The notes under the pieces are model-generated. The model was not told the origin of the DNA. It saw only the letters and a program-made list of their open reading frames with translations, and ran no database searches. From positions 744,001-808,000 of the forward strand of contig NC_019745.1 of assembly GCF_000317555.1 (NCBI RefSeq): a stretch of 64,000 bases of DNA, written 5' to 3'. Shown here in pieces: positions 34,498 to 44,118 of the stretch; position 1 is the stretch's first letter; the number at the start of each line of letters is the position of its first letter. Source of the DNA: Gloeocapsa sp. PCC 7428. Lineage in GTDB: Bacteria; Cyanobacteriota; Cyanobacteriia; Cyanobacteriales; Chroococcidiopsidaceae. The translations under genes and the position numbers were made by a program.

Positions 34498-35826
34498 CTA
34501 TCCATCAAACTGTAACGCTTCACCTCTAACGTTTGTGTTAAGTTTACCCTTGTTGTAGACAATCTGACCGCCGACAATCGTCGTTACAGCCCATCCAGTA
34601 AGTTGCCAGCCTTCAAAAGGACTCCAACCGCACTTAGTTTGTAACTCCTCACGCAAAACAGGGCGGTACGTGTTGAGATCGACTAAGACAAGATCTGCGT
34701 CATAACCAACCGCGATCGCACCTTTATTCGGAATCCGATATGCTTTAGCAACGGCGGTAGACATCCAGTGCGCGACTTGCGCGACGGTACAGCGCCCCTG
34801 CATCGCTTGTGTCAGCATCAATGCTAATGATGTTTCTACCCCTGGCATTCCTGAAGGTGTATTCGGATACTCTTGCGCTTTTTCTTCTAAAGTATGCGGT
34901 GCGTGATCGGTGGCGATAAAGTCAATCACACCATCAAGTAAAGCTTGCCACAACACTTCATTATCACGCGGCGATCGCAATGGTGGATTCATCTGTGCTA
35001 AAGTGCCAATTTTGGCATAAGCATCAGTATTTAACAGTAAATGCTGTGGTGTCACTTCCGCCGTTACCCAGCTTGGTTTATCGTGACGCAACAATTCGGC
35101 TTCGTCTCCGGTTGACATATGCAGAATATGTAAGCGTCGCTGATATTTTTTAGAAAGTTTTAACGCGAGTTTTGTTGCATTTAATGCTGCTGCTACATCC
35201 TGAATTTGCGAGTGAATCGCCGGATCTTTAATTCCCGCAAACTCTTGTCTTCTTTGATTGATGCGGGCTTGATCTTCCGCATGAACAGCAATTAAGCGAT
35301 CGCCTTGCGAAAAAATTTGCTCTAAGGCAGCTTCTTTATCAACGAGTAATTGACCGTGCATTGAACCCATGAAAATTTTAATTCCTGGGGTAGGATTGAC
35401 GGCGAGTAAATCAGGAGTATTATCTCCGGTAGCTCCGATGAAAAAACCGTAGTTGACTAAACACTTTTGCCTAGCACGTTCGAGTTTATCGTCCAAAGCT
35501 TGCTGATTTGTCGTTAGCGGGCGAGTATTCGGCATTTCTAAAAAAGACGTGACACCACCTCTAGCACACGCACAGCTAGCAGTAAACAAATCTTCTTTGT
35601 GTTCTAAGCCTGGTTCGCGAAAATGAACTTGAGGATCGATGACACCAGGCAACAAAGTTAAACCGGATGCGTCTAGTTCTGTATAGTCTGTGGCATTCGC
35701 TGGTGGTGCAATTTCGGGCGCGACTTGCGCAATTTGGCGATCGCGAACAAGTACATCTCCAATTAAAAAGTCACCATTTGGTAAAAGAATTTGGGCATGG
35801 CGGATGAATAAATTTGTAGATGACAT
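34498..35826 (-). CDS. Dihydroorotase-family amidohydrolase (class I)
   Basis: A 442-residue amidohydrolase of the class I dihydroorotase/allantoinase group. Dihydroorotase closes or opens the ring between carbamoyl-aspartate and dihydroorotate in pyrimidine synthesis. The metal site is mostly preserved: LIAVHAED, LHILHMSTG and IATDHAPHTLEEK are present, as is the Lys in GIKIFMGSMHG. The usual N-terminal HxH motif reads DPQVHFREPG (Gln66, His68), so the first His is Gln. Start ATG 35826 is preferred over a TTG four codons upstream. Annotated as dihydroorotase by resemblance; activity is uncertain. Confidence 0.8.
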   Translation of the reverse strand: MSSTNLFIRHAQILLPNGDFLIGDVLVRDRQIAQVAPEIAPPANATDYTELDASGLTLLPGVIDPQVHFREPGLEHKEDLFTASCACARGGVTSFLEMPNTRPLTTNQQALDDKLERARQKCLVNYGFFIGATGDNTPDLLAVNPTPGIKIFMGSMHGQLLVDKEAALEQIFSQGDRLIAVHAEDQARINQRRQEFAGIKDPAIHSQIQDVAAALNATKLALKLSKKYQRRLHILHMSTGDEAELLRHDKPSWVTAEVTPQHLLLNTDAYAKIGTLAQMNPPLRSPRDNEVLWQALLDGVIDFIATDHAPHTLEEKAQEYPNTPSGMPGVETSLALMLTQAMQGRCTVAQVAHWMSTAVAKAYRIPNKGAIAVGYDADLVLVDLNTYRPVLREELQTKCGWSPFEGWQLTGWAVTTIVGGQIVYNKGKLNTNVRGEALQFDG

Positions 35827-36118
35827 GATAATTAACAAGGGCTGGAGTTGAGTGTAACAAGTGACGATACTTTGAAAATAGCAGGACTTACAAACACTGG
35901 CAGAATAAATGCACGTTATTCTACCGGAAAAGCAAGGGGTGAGTTAAAACTGTAGAGCGATCGCGTCTTTATATCCACGTTCTCAAACTTCAATGAAACT
36001 TTTCAGGATACCAGTGTTACATTAATGTAAGCTTTTTCTAGTTAGAATTAATAAATCAAAGTATTTTCGCTCGTTAAATTAGTTATTAGCATCTTTCGGT
36101 TGTTTTAAACAAAACTCT

Positions 36119-36697
36119 ATGTCTCGTGTGCCAGATCAAGCATCGAAAAAAAATTCGCGACAAGACAGTGAAGGCTCTTGGATCGGTGAATTAGGAAGAA
36201 CGATCGCCTTAAGTATTGTATTAGCTTTAGGAATTCGGACTTTTGTTGCCGAAGCGCGTTGGATACCTTCAGAGTCTATGCTGCCAACGCTGCAAAAGTA
36301 TGACAAGTTAATTGTCGATAAGTTGAGTTATCGTTTCACAAGCCCACAACGGGGCGATATCGTAGTCTTTTCTCCTACCGAAGGAATTATTCAAGAAAAC
36401 CCCAATCTCAAAGATGCTTTTATCAAAAGAATTGTTGGACTACCTGGCGATAAGGTAGAAGTTAGAGGCGGACGAGTTTACATCGACGATCAGCCGTTGC
36501 GCGAAAACTACATCGAAGCGCCTCCGCAGTATCTATATGGACCTGTGATTGTGCCAGAAGACTCGTATTTAGTCTTAGGCGATAACCGCAACAACAGCTA
36601 CGATAGCCATTTTTGGGGCTTTGTGCCGCGAGAAAATATTATCGGACGTGCAGTAGTGCGCTTTTGGCCTCCGCATCGAGTCGGGGAAATAAATTAA
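36119..36697 (+). CDS. lepB: Signal peptidase I
   Basis: A 192-residue membrane peptidase that removes signal peptides. One N-terminal membrane helix ([19 protein letters not shown], residues 28-46) precedes the catalytic Ser in [10 protein letters not shown] (Ser53) and the general-base Lys in [12 protein letters not shown] (Lys103). The [17 protein letters not shown] box follows near residue 156. This single-helix type matches cyanobacterial and thylakoid signal peptidases. It is flanked by two dihydroorotase-family genes on the other strand. Confidence 0.95.
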   Translation: MSRVPDQASKKNSRQDSEGSWIGELGRTIALSIVLALGIRTFVAEARWIPSESMLPTLQKYDKLIVDKLSYRFTSPQRGDIVVFSPTEGIIQENPNLKDAFIKRIVGLPGDKVEVRGGRVYIDDQPLRENYIEAPPQYLYGPVIVPEDSYLVLGDNRNNSYDSHFWGFVPRENIIGRAVVRFWPPHRVGEIN

Positions 36698-36709
36698 AGA
36701 ATAGCCTTC

Positions 36710-37972
36710 TCAATTCTTGTACCAAGTTTGCACGACACGTCCTTGCAGCGTTTGTCCTAACCACGGCGTATTACTTGACAAAGATTTCAAAGTATGCATT
36801 TGCACTCGCCATGCTTGGTGTGGATCGAAAAGAACCATTTCTGCCGATGTATGAGGAGAAATCGCACTAGGGCTTTGTTGTAAACATAGAGATGGGCAGG
36901 TACTGAGACTGCGCCATAATTCGACTGCGGACAATTCACCCGTTTCTACAAGGTTTTGCCACAGTAAAGGTAAGGCTAACTCTAAACCGATCGCACCCGC
37001 AGGAGCTTCGGCAAAGGCAACAGTTTTTTCTTCGTAGGTGTAAGGAGTGTGATCGACAGCGATCGCATCGATAATACCCGAACGAACTCCTTGACGTAGT
37101 GCCTGAACATCGCTGGTATTTCCGAGTGGTGGTTCTAATCGCAGCGAGGGATTGTAACTTTTCACCGCTTGCGTATCAAGCAGCAAGTGCATCCAAGTCG
37201 TACTCGCCGTAATAGGTAAGCCTTGAGCTTTTGCCGCTTGAATCAATTCGACACCCCGCGCCGTCGAAATCCGCATAATATGTACAGGAGTACCAATCGC
37301 GGCGACAACTTCTAAAATTGCAGCCAGCGCCGCCGTTTCTGCGATCGCGGGATTTCCTGGCAATCCAAAGCGAATTGACTGCGTGCCTTCGCGCATCACG
37401 CCATTACCTACCAATTGTGAATCACACCCCCACAGCGCAATCGGCTTGTTGATTGGTTTGATGTATTCTAGTAAGCGCCGTAGTAGGGCTAAATTTTCAA
37501 GCGCGCGACCGTCAGCAAAACCCACAACATTCGATTCAGCCGCTAATTCTGCCAATTCGGTCATTTGCTGTCCTTTAACACCAACCGTCAGCGCCGCCCA
37601 AAAATTAACTTTGACAGTGGCTGTTGCGAGTTCTTGGTGTAGCCGCGATACTACCGATAGATTATCAAGCGCGGGCATTGTGTCCGGCAAAACGTGCAAT
37701 CGAGTAAACCCGCCAGCAGTTGCAGAAGCAATAAGCGATCGCCAAGTTTCGCGTTCTTCAAAACCTGGTTCGCCAGAATGGCTATACAAATCGACTAATC
37801 CAGGACCTAACACAAGTCCGCGACAATTACGCACCTGCGTATCAGTTGGATAGTCGGCGATCGTTTCCTGCAATGCCTGAATCACACCATCAACAACTAA
37901 AACATCAGCTACCCGATCAGTATTCGATACAGGATCAATCACCCGAACTTGTTGTAGCAGTTCACTCTTCAT
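36710..37972 (-). CDS. Dihydroorotase-like protein, probably inactive (pseudo-DHOase)
   Basis: A 420-residue protein homologous to class I dihydroorotase but with an eroded metal site. The N-terminal motif is DLYSHSGEPG (Tyr instead of the first His). The second site reads ALWGCDSQL where VHAED-type His is expected, and HIMRIST has Arg for the second His. Only the late AVDHTPYTYEEK keeps its Asp and His. Non-catalytic dihydroorotase homologues are known to support aspartate transcarbamoylase in some bacteria, so a structural role is plausible but unproven here. ATG 37972 was chosen over GTG 37996. It is convergent with lepB. Confidence 0.78.
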   Translation of the reverse strand: MKSELLQQVRVIDPVSNTDRVADVLVVDGVIQALQETIADYPTDTQVRNCRGLVLGPGLVDLYSHSGEPGFEERETWRSLIASATAGGFTRLHVLPDTMPALDNLSVVSRLHQELATATVKVNFWAALTVGVKGQQMTELAELAAESNVVGFADGRALENLALLRRLLEYIKPINKPIALWGCDSQLVGNGVMREGTQSIRFGLPGNPAIAETAALAAILEVVAAIGTPVHIMRISTARGVELIQAAKAQGLPITASTTWMHLLLDTQAVKSYNPSLRLEPPLGNTSDVQALRQGVRSGIIDAIAVDHTPYTYEEKTVAFAEAPAGAIGLELALPLLWQNLVETGELSAVELWRSLSTCPSLCLQQSPSAISPHTSAEMVLFDPHQAWRVQMHTLKSLSSNTPWLGQTLQGRVVQTWYKN

Positions 37973-37984
37973 GAATTTTGATTG

Positions 37985-38045
37985 GGACAGACTCACCTGA
38001 CACCAATTACTAATGACCTATTACCAATTACCCAGTTACCCAGTA
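37985..38045. repeat. Heptanucleotide tandem repeat (ACCAATT type)
   Basis: Degenerate ACCAATT, ACTAATG, ACCTATT, ACCAATT, ACCCAGTT and ACCCAGT units in the gap between the pseudo-dihydroorotase and the histidine phosphatase gene. Confidence 0.6.
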
Positions 38046-38047
38046 CC

Positions 38048-39400
38048 TTACAACGCCCCTGCGGCAGTTTTATCAAGAACACCTCCCCCAAGATGAGTTG
38101 TGATATTCATTGCTTGCAATACAGGTAAACCTGCTGCACCTTGTGGATAATCAATAACGCTGACAGCCCCATTTCCTTGGCGAAAGTTCCAGAAATGCGC
38201 AGGCGATAAACCCAAAACATGACACAGTAAAACTTTATTCGTGGCATCGTGCGCCACAACCAACCCAGTCGTTTGACTTGCTGCGGAATCAAGAATACTC
38301 TGCCAAGCCGCGACACTGCGTTCCCAGACTTGCTGTAAATTCTCACCTTGTGGCATTTGTACCTCTGCTGGTACTGTTCGCCATTGATGTAGTTCCCCTG
38401 GAAAACTTTGCTCGATCTCTGATTCTAATTTACCTTCCCAAAGTCCGTGATTAATCTCTTGCAGGTCAGCGTGTAATTGCAGTTGAATTTCAGGGTGATG
38501 CTGCAAAATAATCTCTGCGGTTTCCTTGGGACGCAACATTGGGCTACTCACAGCGAAATCCAGCTGCACGTTTTTCAGAAATTCCGCTGCTTTTTGTGCC
38601 TGTTGCCGACCATTATCGTTGAGCGGAACATCGATTTGCCCCTGAAACCGCGTTTGGCGATTCCATTCGGTTTCACCATGACGTACGAGCAAAAGGCGCT
38701 GTCCTTGATGATTTGGTCGCAGTGAGGGCAAAACTTCGCCTAAATGTGCTGTTTGATTGAGTGATTCTAGCTGTACTGCTCCCCACTTGCTATCTTTTTG
38801 GTGCGAAGGAGTCGCCGGATCGAAATTCAGGACTGTGACATTACAGTTCGATTGCTGAATCGAGTGGTAGCGTTGCGGCGAAATTCCCAAAGCCGTACTA
38901 ATCAAAGCGCGATTGATACCGTTATGCCCCACGATCAGAATTGTTTCGCCTGCATGACGCGGCAAAGTTTCTTCCCAAAACTGTCTTGCTTGTTCAAACA
39001 AACTGAGAATTGGGAAGTGTTCGCGGTTTTCTCCCACCACCATCACCAGTTGATCCGGATGTTCGTGCCAAAGTCGGTAAGCATCAGGAAATTTCTCGCG
39101 CACCTCAGAGGAAAGCATTCCTTCCCACAACGACAAGTCAACTTCCATTAAGTTACTAGAAGCTTGCGGTTTTAGGGGTGTCGCTAAGCAACTACAGATC
39201 GCTTCTGCTGTATGTTTTGCTCGCTGTAGAGGGCTAGTATAAACCGCAGCAAAATTTAAGTGACTCAGCGCAGCACCAACTTTACGAGCATCGTTTTGCC
39301 CCTTTTCAGTTAAAGTTGACACATCACTACGACCCTGAATGCGCTTTTCGGTGTTGTAGCTACTTTGACCGTGACGCACAATAATGACACGAGTGGTCAA
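38048..39400 (-). CDS. Histidine phosphatase family protein with two phosphoglycerate mutase-like domains
   Basis: A 450-residue protein with two tandem histidine phosphatase domains. The first has the catalytic motif VIIVRHGQSSYNTEKRIQG near residues 5-23, the second LLLVRHGETEWNRQTRFQGQ near 233-252. Each also has the later LIVGHNGINRAL or LVVAHDATNKVL motif. Some single-domain relatives are acid phosphatases or phosphoserine phosphatases. The duplication is seen in cyanobacteria; which reaction each half performs is unknown. Start is TTG with GGAGGATAAATAGA just upstream, which explains the leaderless-looking frame. Confidence 0.87.
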   Translation of the reverse strand: MTTRVIIVRHGQSSYNTEKRIQGRSDVSTLTEKGQNDARKVGAALSHLNFAAVYTSPLQRAKHTAEAICSCLATPLKPQASSNLMEVDLSLWEGMLSSEVREKFPDAYRLWHEHPDQLVMVVGENREHFPILSLFEQARQFWEETLPRHAGETILIVGHNGINRALISTALGISPQRYHSIQQSNCNVTVLNFDPATPSHQKDSKWGAVQLESLNQTAHLGEVLPSLRPNHQGQRLLLVRHGETEWNRQTRFQGQIDVPLNDNGRQQAQKAAEFLKNVQLDFAVSSPMLRPKETAEIILQHHPEIQLQLHADLQEINHGLWEGKLESEIEQSFPGELHQWRTVPAEVQMPQGENLQQVWERSVAAWQSILDSAASQTTGLVVAHDATNKVLLCHVLGLSPAHFWNFRQGNGAVSVIDYPQGAAGLPVLQAMNITTHLGGGVLDKTAAGAL

Positions 39401-39512
39401 TCTATTTATCCTCCAACAGCACTTTTTGTAAATCGTTCGCTGCATATGCGCAGCACAGACGAGCCAGCGTTATTTTAGCGTGTGATGAACCAAAGTTAAC
39501 AATAGAATCGTG

Positions 39513-39620
39513 AAGTGATAAGTGGTTAGTGGCTAGTGATGAGTTTTGAATTCAGGAACTCATAACTCTCTATCTCCTTGCTCCCCTGCTTCCTCTGCTC
39601 CCTCTGCACCTCTCCCAATC
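39513..39620. repeat. Dispersed intergenic repeat, copy 1
   Basis: GTTAGTGGCTAGTGATGAGTTTTGA followed by a CTC-rich block (CTCCCCTGCTTCCTCTGCTC, CCTCTGCACCTCT). A closely similar copy stands at 56421-56500, and the CTC block resembles the insertion in cobN at 52141-52187. Confidence 0.6.
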
Positions 39621-39682
39621 CTTGCTATGATTCCACAAGGGTGCGAATCGCGCGCTCAAGATGGCTGTAACGGGGGAGATTG

Positions 39683-41272
39683 ATGACAATTAAGCGGATC
39701 ATCTTAAGTTTGCTGACAGTAGTCGCAATTTTGTTTGCTGGTGCGTCTTTATGGGAAAGCTGGCAACAACCACAAATTCAAAGTCGTTTGGAATTGTACC
39801 AAGCTAATCTGCTTTTGCACGCGCAAGAATGGCAACCTCAAGGTGACAATGATACAAGTCTTAGCAATGCTCGCAGTGCTTTGCTCGGAGAACAACCGCT
39901 TAATTCCGCGTTCGAGCAATATCAAGAGGCAAGAACATCAGCGCAGATTAACTTAGATAAAGCGAACAACCAACTAAAACAGTTACAGTCAGAACCTGTA
40001 ACCACCCCTGCGACTCCCAAATCACAATCAGAAATTGCCCCAATTACCGATACTTCGCGTCTACGACAGCAGCAACAAATACAGCGATCGCGCGCTCAAT
40101 TACAACAATTGATTGCCGAGTTAGATCTGCGGCTAGGACTATTACAAGTACAGCAAGAACAAACCGATGCAGCGATTCAAACTTGGACAAAGTTTCAACA
40201 GCAAGTTAACAATCAACAGCAAGCTGTACTCGCCGATACCGCAGCAGTTTTGATTGGACTGTGGAGCGATCCGCCTCAGATATTTCCCGATGCCGAGCAA
40301 CTGATTCAGAATAATCTAGATGGTTGGTTTCGCTATCGTGCTTTATCTCAGCTATATCAACTTCAGCAACGTCAAGACGCACTGACACAGCTACAAGCGA
40401 CCGAACAACAAGTAGCCCAGCAAGCTGTCATCAAACTTGCATTTATTGGTAGTCTGCCTGCTTTTGGTGGCATAGTTGGTGTTGGGTTACTGCTCATTTT
40501 AGGCGCTCAGCGTTTAGTCAAAGGAAAAGAGGCGCTACTTGCACAAAATGAAGATGCACGGTGGTCAACTCCTTGGACAGGAGAAACTGTTTGGCAGGTA
40601 TTCATCCTCGGCTTTTTTCTCATGGGGCAAATTGTTGTTCCTTTGGGGTTGGCGCTACTGCAAATTAAACCGCCAGCCGGTTCGGGTGTGCGCGTTCAGG
40701 CTTTTTATATTTTGACGACTTACCTAACAGTTGCTTTGGGTGGCTTGGTAGTGCTTTATTTTTCAATTAAGCCTTTCTTCCCGCTTCCTAAAGATTGGTT
40801 TCGCTTCAATTTACAGGGAAATTGGTTTTTATGGGGGTTGGGAGGATACTGTGCTGCACTTCCACTCGTGGTGATTGTGTCGCTGATTAATCAACAAATC
40901 TGGCAAGGACAGGGTGGTAGTAATCCACTGTTATCTTTAGCATTGCAGGCACAAGATCAAGTAGCATTAGCTATTTTCTTTTTTACCGCTGCGATCGCCG
41001 CCCCGATTTTTGAGGAATTACTGTTTCGTGGTTTTCTCTTACCCTCACTCACCCGTTACGTATCCGTTTCGGGTGCGATTCTTCTCAGTTCGTTGCTGTT
41101 TGCGGTTGCGCACCTTAGTGTAGCTGAAATTCTTCCATTGACCGTCTTAGGAATTGTCTTGGGGGTTGTGTATACGCGATCGCGTAATCTCCTCGCACCT
41201 ATGCTACTCCACAGTCTTTGGAATAGTGGCACACTTTTAAGTTTATTTATTTTAGGTAGTGGTTCTGTTTAA
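39683..41272 (+). CDS. CPBP family intramembrane glutamic endopeptidase
   Basis: A 529-residue membrane protein. The N-terminal part has one membrane anchor (residues 6-24) and a long Gln-rich coiled domain to about 225. A CPBP/Abi protease module follows, with about eight membrane helices after residue 250. The CPBP catalytic motifs are FEELLFRGFLLPSL (EExxxR type) near residue 452, LLFAVAHLSVAE (FxxxH) near 480 and the C-terminal HSLWNSGT. Such proteases process prenylated or membrane proteins. The ATG at 39683 follows GGGGGAG, giving a strong binding site. Confidence 0.85.
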   Translation: MTIKRIILSLLTVVAILFAGASLWESWQQPQIQSRLELYQANLLLHAQEWQPQGDNDTSLSNARSALLGEQPLNSAFEQYQEARTSAQINLDKANNQLKQLQSEPVTTPATPKSQSEIAPITDTSRLRQQQQIQRSRAQLQQLIAELDLRLGLLQVQQEQTDAAIQTWTKFQQQVNNQQQAVLADTAAVLIGLWSDPPQIFPDAEQLIQNNLDGWFRYRALSQLYQLQQRQDALTQLQATEQQVAQQAVIKLAFIGSLPAFGGIVGVGLLLILGAQRLVKGKEALLAQNEDARWSTPWTGETVWQVFILGFFLMGQIVVPLGLALLQIKPPAGSGVRVQAFYILTTYLTVALGGLVVLYFSIKPFFPLPKDWFRFNLQGNWFLWGLGGYCAALPLVVIVSLINQQIWQGQGGSNPLLSLALQAQDQVALAIFFFTAAIAAPIFEELLFRGFLLPSLTRYVSVSGAILLSSLLFAVAHLSVAEILPLTVLGIVLGVVYTRSRNLLAPMLLHSLWNSGTLLSLFILGSGSV

Positions 41273-41280
41273 TTTGTTGG

Positions 41281-41718
41281 TCAGTAGTGTATCTCTAGCT
41301 TTAAAACATAGCGTCCGAGTTGTACTTGCGACCACAATTCATACTCAATTTGAAGTTGCTGCGGTAAGGGACGATTGACTAAAGTTAATTGTCGAGTAAA
41401 ATTACGCAATTGCAGGATATTTTCGCTGCCCTGAAAAAATCCGTTTCCTAACCAGTAACGACTAATTCCGTAAACTCCGCGCTCCCAAAAATGACGATAG
41501 CATACTTGATTTTCTGCTTGTTTGGTCATAATGACTCGATAAGGTGAAATTTCGAGCCACAAAAGACTAGGGCTAGCGGGTGAAGGTTCTGTTATTAATA
41601 AATGAAAACTCTCGCGATCTTTTTGTTCTAATGTAGCTACAGTCTGCACCACGTACTGCAAGGGTAAATCTGTAGAAATTAATGAAAGCGAGACTGGTTG
41701 ACGGTAACGAGTCAGCAT
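41281..41718 (-). CDS. Hypothetical protein, probable cyanobacterial family
   Basis: A 145-residue soluble protein I do not recognise. It is rich in aromatic residues with motifs such as LLITEPSPASPSLLWLEISPYR and HFWERGVYGISRYWLGNGFF. No catalytic signature, signal peptide or membrane segment is evident. It is convergent with the CPBP protease gene, with 9 bp between. ATG 41718 was preferred over the TTG two codons upstream. Confidence 0.6.
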   Translation of the reverse strand: MLTRYRQPVSLSLISTDLPLQYVVQTVATLEQKDRESFHLLITEPSPASPSLLWLEISPYRVIMTKQAENQVCYRHFWERGVYGISRYWLGNGFFQGSENILQLRNFTRQLTLVNRPLPQQLQIEYELWSQVQLGRYVLKLEIHY

Positions 41719-41958
41719 GAGCAAAAAGACTGCATGGCTAGTACAGCGCTAGTTTATCTTGAACAAGACTTATGCAACTGTTCTTAAAGCAAAGCTTAAT
41801 AACATCACGCCGATTCAAGTACATGAGTGAAAATTAAAATTAGCCTTACAGCTTTTATTGGTCATTGGTAACTGGTAATTCGTTGCACTCAAGAAAGCAA
41901 AGTGATGAATGTGGAGTTTTGTGTTAATTGGGCTAAATCATAATTCACAACTCAACTT

Positions 41959-42741
41959 TTACTTGACTGGCGACGTTTTAAAAAATATTTCGTAGGGAGA
42001 AAAGAAGCACTCGATAAAACCTGGTGGCAGGATTGGCTCAATACCAGGAACTATACTGGAATATTGCGATTGATAAGCTGCCAAAGCTGCAATTTTTTGC
42101 TTGAGTACTTTGTTGATTGGTAATCTGTAAGCAGAGGCTAGCTCTGGAGATTTAAAATCAAGTTGATATGGTATCCACCGCGTCCATACAGGATACTGCA
42201 ACACTTCTATAGGTAGGTTAGATTCTTGAACTGCGGCTTGCACTAAAGTGTAAGTTTCTTTATGGTCAGGATGAATGTCTTGTTTGTAGGGTACGTATAC
42301 CTCTTGCGGTTGGCGATCGCGTAACAATTGTACTAGCAGGTTAATCGTTTCCTGACGCTCTGTAACGGATAGCGCGGCTAAACCGCCATCTGGTTTACCT
42401 AGAAAGTGAATTGCTGATTGTGCAACACCAAGAGTCTTGAGGGCTTGAATTGCTTCTTGCTGGCGAATTTGTACAAGCTGATCCGGACAAATTTGCGGAT
42501 ACTCTGCGTATGAAGCCCTACCATCAGTGAGAAATACAACATCTAAAGCAACCCCCTGATCGCACTTGAGTGCAATTGTCCCACCACAACCTAGCGTTTC
42601 GTCGTCTTGATGCGGTGCAAAGACGATCGCTGATTTCTGGTTCGCTGCGATCGCTTTGCTTTTCTTGTACAACCACCACAAATAAATAAACCGTGATTTT
42701 GAGAGTAATCGCTGCTTAATTTTTTGATAGTATTTCTTCAT
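41959..42741 (-). CDS. PIG-L family deacetylase
   Basis: A 260-residue zinc amidohydrolase. The family metal motif is FAPHQDDETLGCGGTIAL near residues 42-59, the usual PHxDDE form. The second metal ligand is in KQDIHPDHKETYTLV near 154-168, and a WTRWIPY-type motif follows. Relatives deacetylate N-acetylglucosamine-containing glycans, glycolipids and related intermediates. It lies 11 bp downstream of a glycosyltransferase in the same direction, so a glycan or glycolipid pathway is probable. Confidence 0.88.
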   Translation of the reverse strand: MKKYYQKIKQRLLSKSRFIYLWWLYKKSKAIAANQKSAIVFAPHQDDETLGCGGTIALKCDQGVALDVVFLTDGRASYAEYPQICPDQLVQIRQQEAIQALKTLGVAQSAIHFLGKPDGGLAALSVTERQETINLLVQLLRDRQPQEVYVPYKQDIHPDHKETYTLVQAAVQESNLPIEVLQYPVWTRWIPYQLDFKSPELASAYRLPINKVLKQKIAALAAYQSQYSSIVPGIEPILPPGFIECFFSPYEIFFKTSPVK

Positions 42742-42752
42742 AAGTATATTTC

Positions 42753-43676
42753 CTAGTTAGCTGTTACAATGTTTGCTTTTTCGATAGAACTTTTCATGCA
42801 GATTCTTTTTTTCAATCCAAAGTATTGAGAATATTTGTAACTTCCTTTTAAAAGTCCAATATTCCAGCTAAGAATCCATAGCCACTCAGCAAGTTTACTT
42901 CTGCTTTGAAGATAGAAAACAATTTTGCTCGGATATAATAAAACTTTTACTAAATAACCAAAAGCAGCAAATCTACTAACTGAAATTCCGTATAGCAATC
43001 GGAGATATATATGGCTTTCAGCCCAGCTTTTTCCTTGCTTATAAATATCTTTAAATGTATTACGTAGGCGGATTTGAGCAACAGCATCTTCAATAAACTG
43101 AAGTTGAGTGCCTAGGAGTTGAACTCGAAAACAATAGTCAGTGTCTTCTGCATATATCAAGTCTTCATTAAATCCACCCACAGCTTCGTGCAGTGCTTTT
43201 TTGATACCAAGATTTCCACTTCCTGCAAAAGGTAGATAAGGCGGAAATTCGTACTGCGAAAGCCCTGTTTTCTGAACTTGAAAGATACCACTATTAACTA
43301 GCCACGGTTCGTTGAGTTGCGTATAATCAAAACGCCCAGCAACAAAGTCATGTTTGAGAAGTGCTTCTCCCATTGCAGTTAACCAGCCTGGTTCAACTCG
43401 ATCGTCAGCATCACAAAATAGAAGTGCTTCGCCAGTTGCAACTTTAGCACCAGCATTACGTGCATGGGCAGCACCAGGGCGATCGCGTGCATGAATCAAC
43501 TGAAGATTTAAAATTTGTTTTTGATATTTTTCAACAATTGCAACTGAGTCATCTGTAGAACCATTATCAACAACAATAATTTCCCAATTTTTCCATGTTT
43601 GTTTAGCAAGTGCTTCTAACTGCACTGCAATTGTTTTTGCTGCATTAAAGCAAGGAATAATTACACTTATTTTCAT
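42753..43676 (-). CDS. Glycosyltransferase family 2
   Basis: A 307-residue GT-A transferase. The N-terminal nucleotide-sugar binding region is ISVIIPCFNAAKTIAVQLEAL near residues 2-22 with VDNGSTDDS near 36-44. The metal-binding DxD-type motif appears as LFCDADDRVEPGWL near 86-99, and EDTDYCFR near 177-184 gives the catalytic acidic patch. The hydrophobic patches at the end could associate with membrane. It is in an operon with the deacetylase. The transferred sugar is unknown. Confidence 0.88.
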   Translation of the reverse strand: MKISVIIPCFNAAKTIAVQLEALAKQTWKNWEIIVVDNGSTDDSVAIVEKYQKQILNLQLIHARDRPGAAHARNAGAKVATGEALLFCDADDRVEPGWLTAMGEALLKHDFVAGRFDYTQLNEPWLVNSGIFQVQKTGLSQYEFPPYLPFAGSGNLGIKKALHEAVGGFNEDLIYAEDTDYCFRVQLLGTQLQFIEDAVAQIRLRNTFKDIYKQGKSWAESHIYLRLLYGISVSRFAAFGYLVKVLLYPSKIVFYLQSRSKLAEWLWILSWNIGLLKGSYKYSQYFGLKKRICMKSSIEKANIVTAN

Positions 43677-44118
43677 CTTTAGCTAACTATATTGTTAAGT
43701 TTATATTCGGTTGTTCTGATATATTTTATTTTTTTACACTACGTTGTAGCCGAACAATTAAACTTACTCGTTAAAGGAAAACATCTAATGGTTTTAAATA
43801 TTTTTAAATTAGCTTATCGTTGTATTTTTTTGTATGGGAGTATACTGTCAGTTAGACTTTCAAAAGTAAAGAATGATACTTGTAATTAAACAATAACTTT
43901 ATATTCTTGATACTTTTGTGAATTTTTAGCTTAGCAAGAAGAAGGTTAATATTGCATCGTAAACCCCTCAATCAATATTTTGAGTGGCATTTGAGTAGCG
44001 AGCTTATACTAAGACTTGATAAAACTGGTGTAGTACCAAGTTCAAAATTAGACAGAATCCCAGTACGGAGTGCGAATATTGCGGTAGGATAAAATTCACA
44101 TATGTTACGTGAGTTTTC
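43677..44118. other. AT-rich gap upstream of aroA
   Basis: A 440-nt stretch between the divergent glycosyltransferase and aroA. It has no credible gene: the short plus-strand frame at 43692-43889 is hydrophobic AT-rich sequence without a binding site. It should contain both promoters, but none was assigned. Confidence 0.5.
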
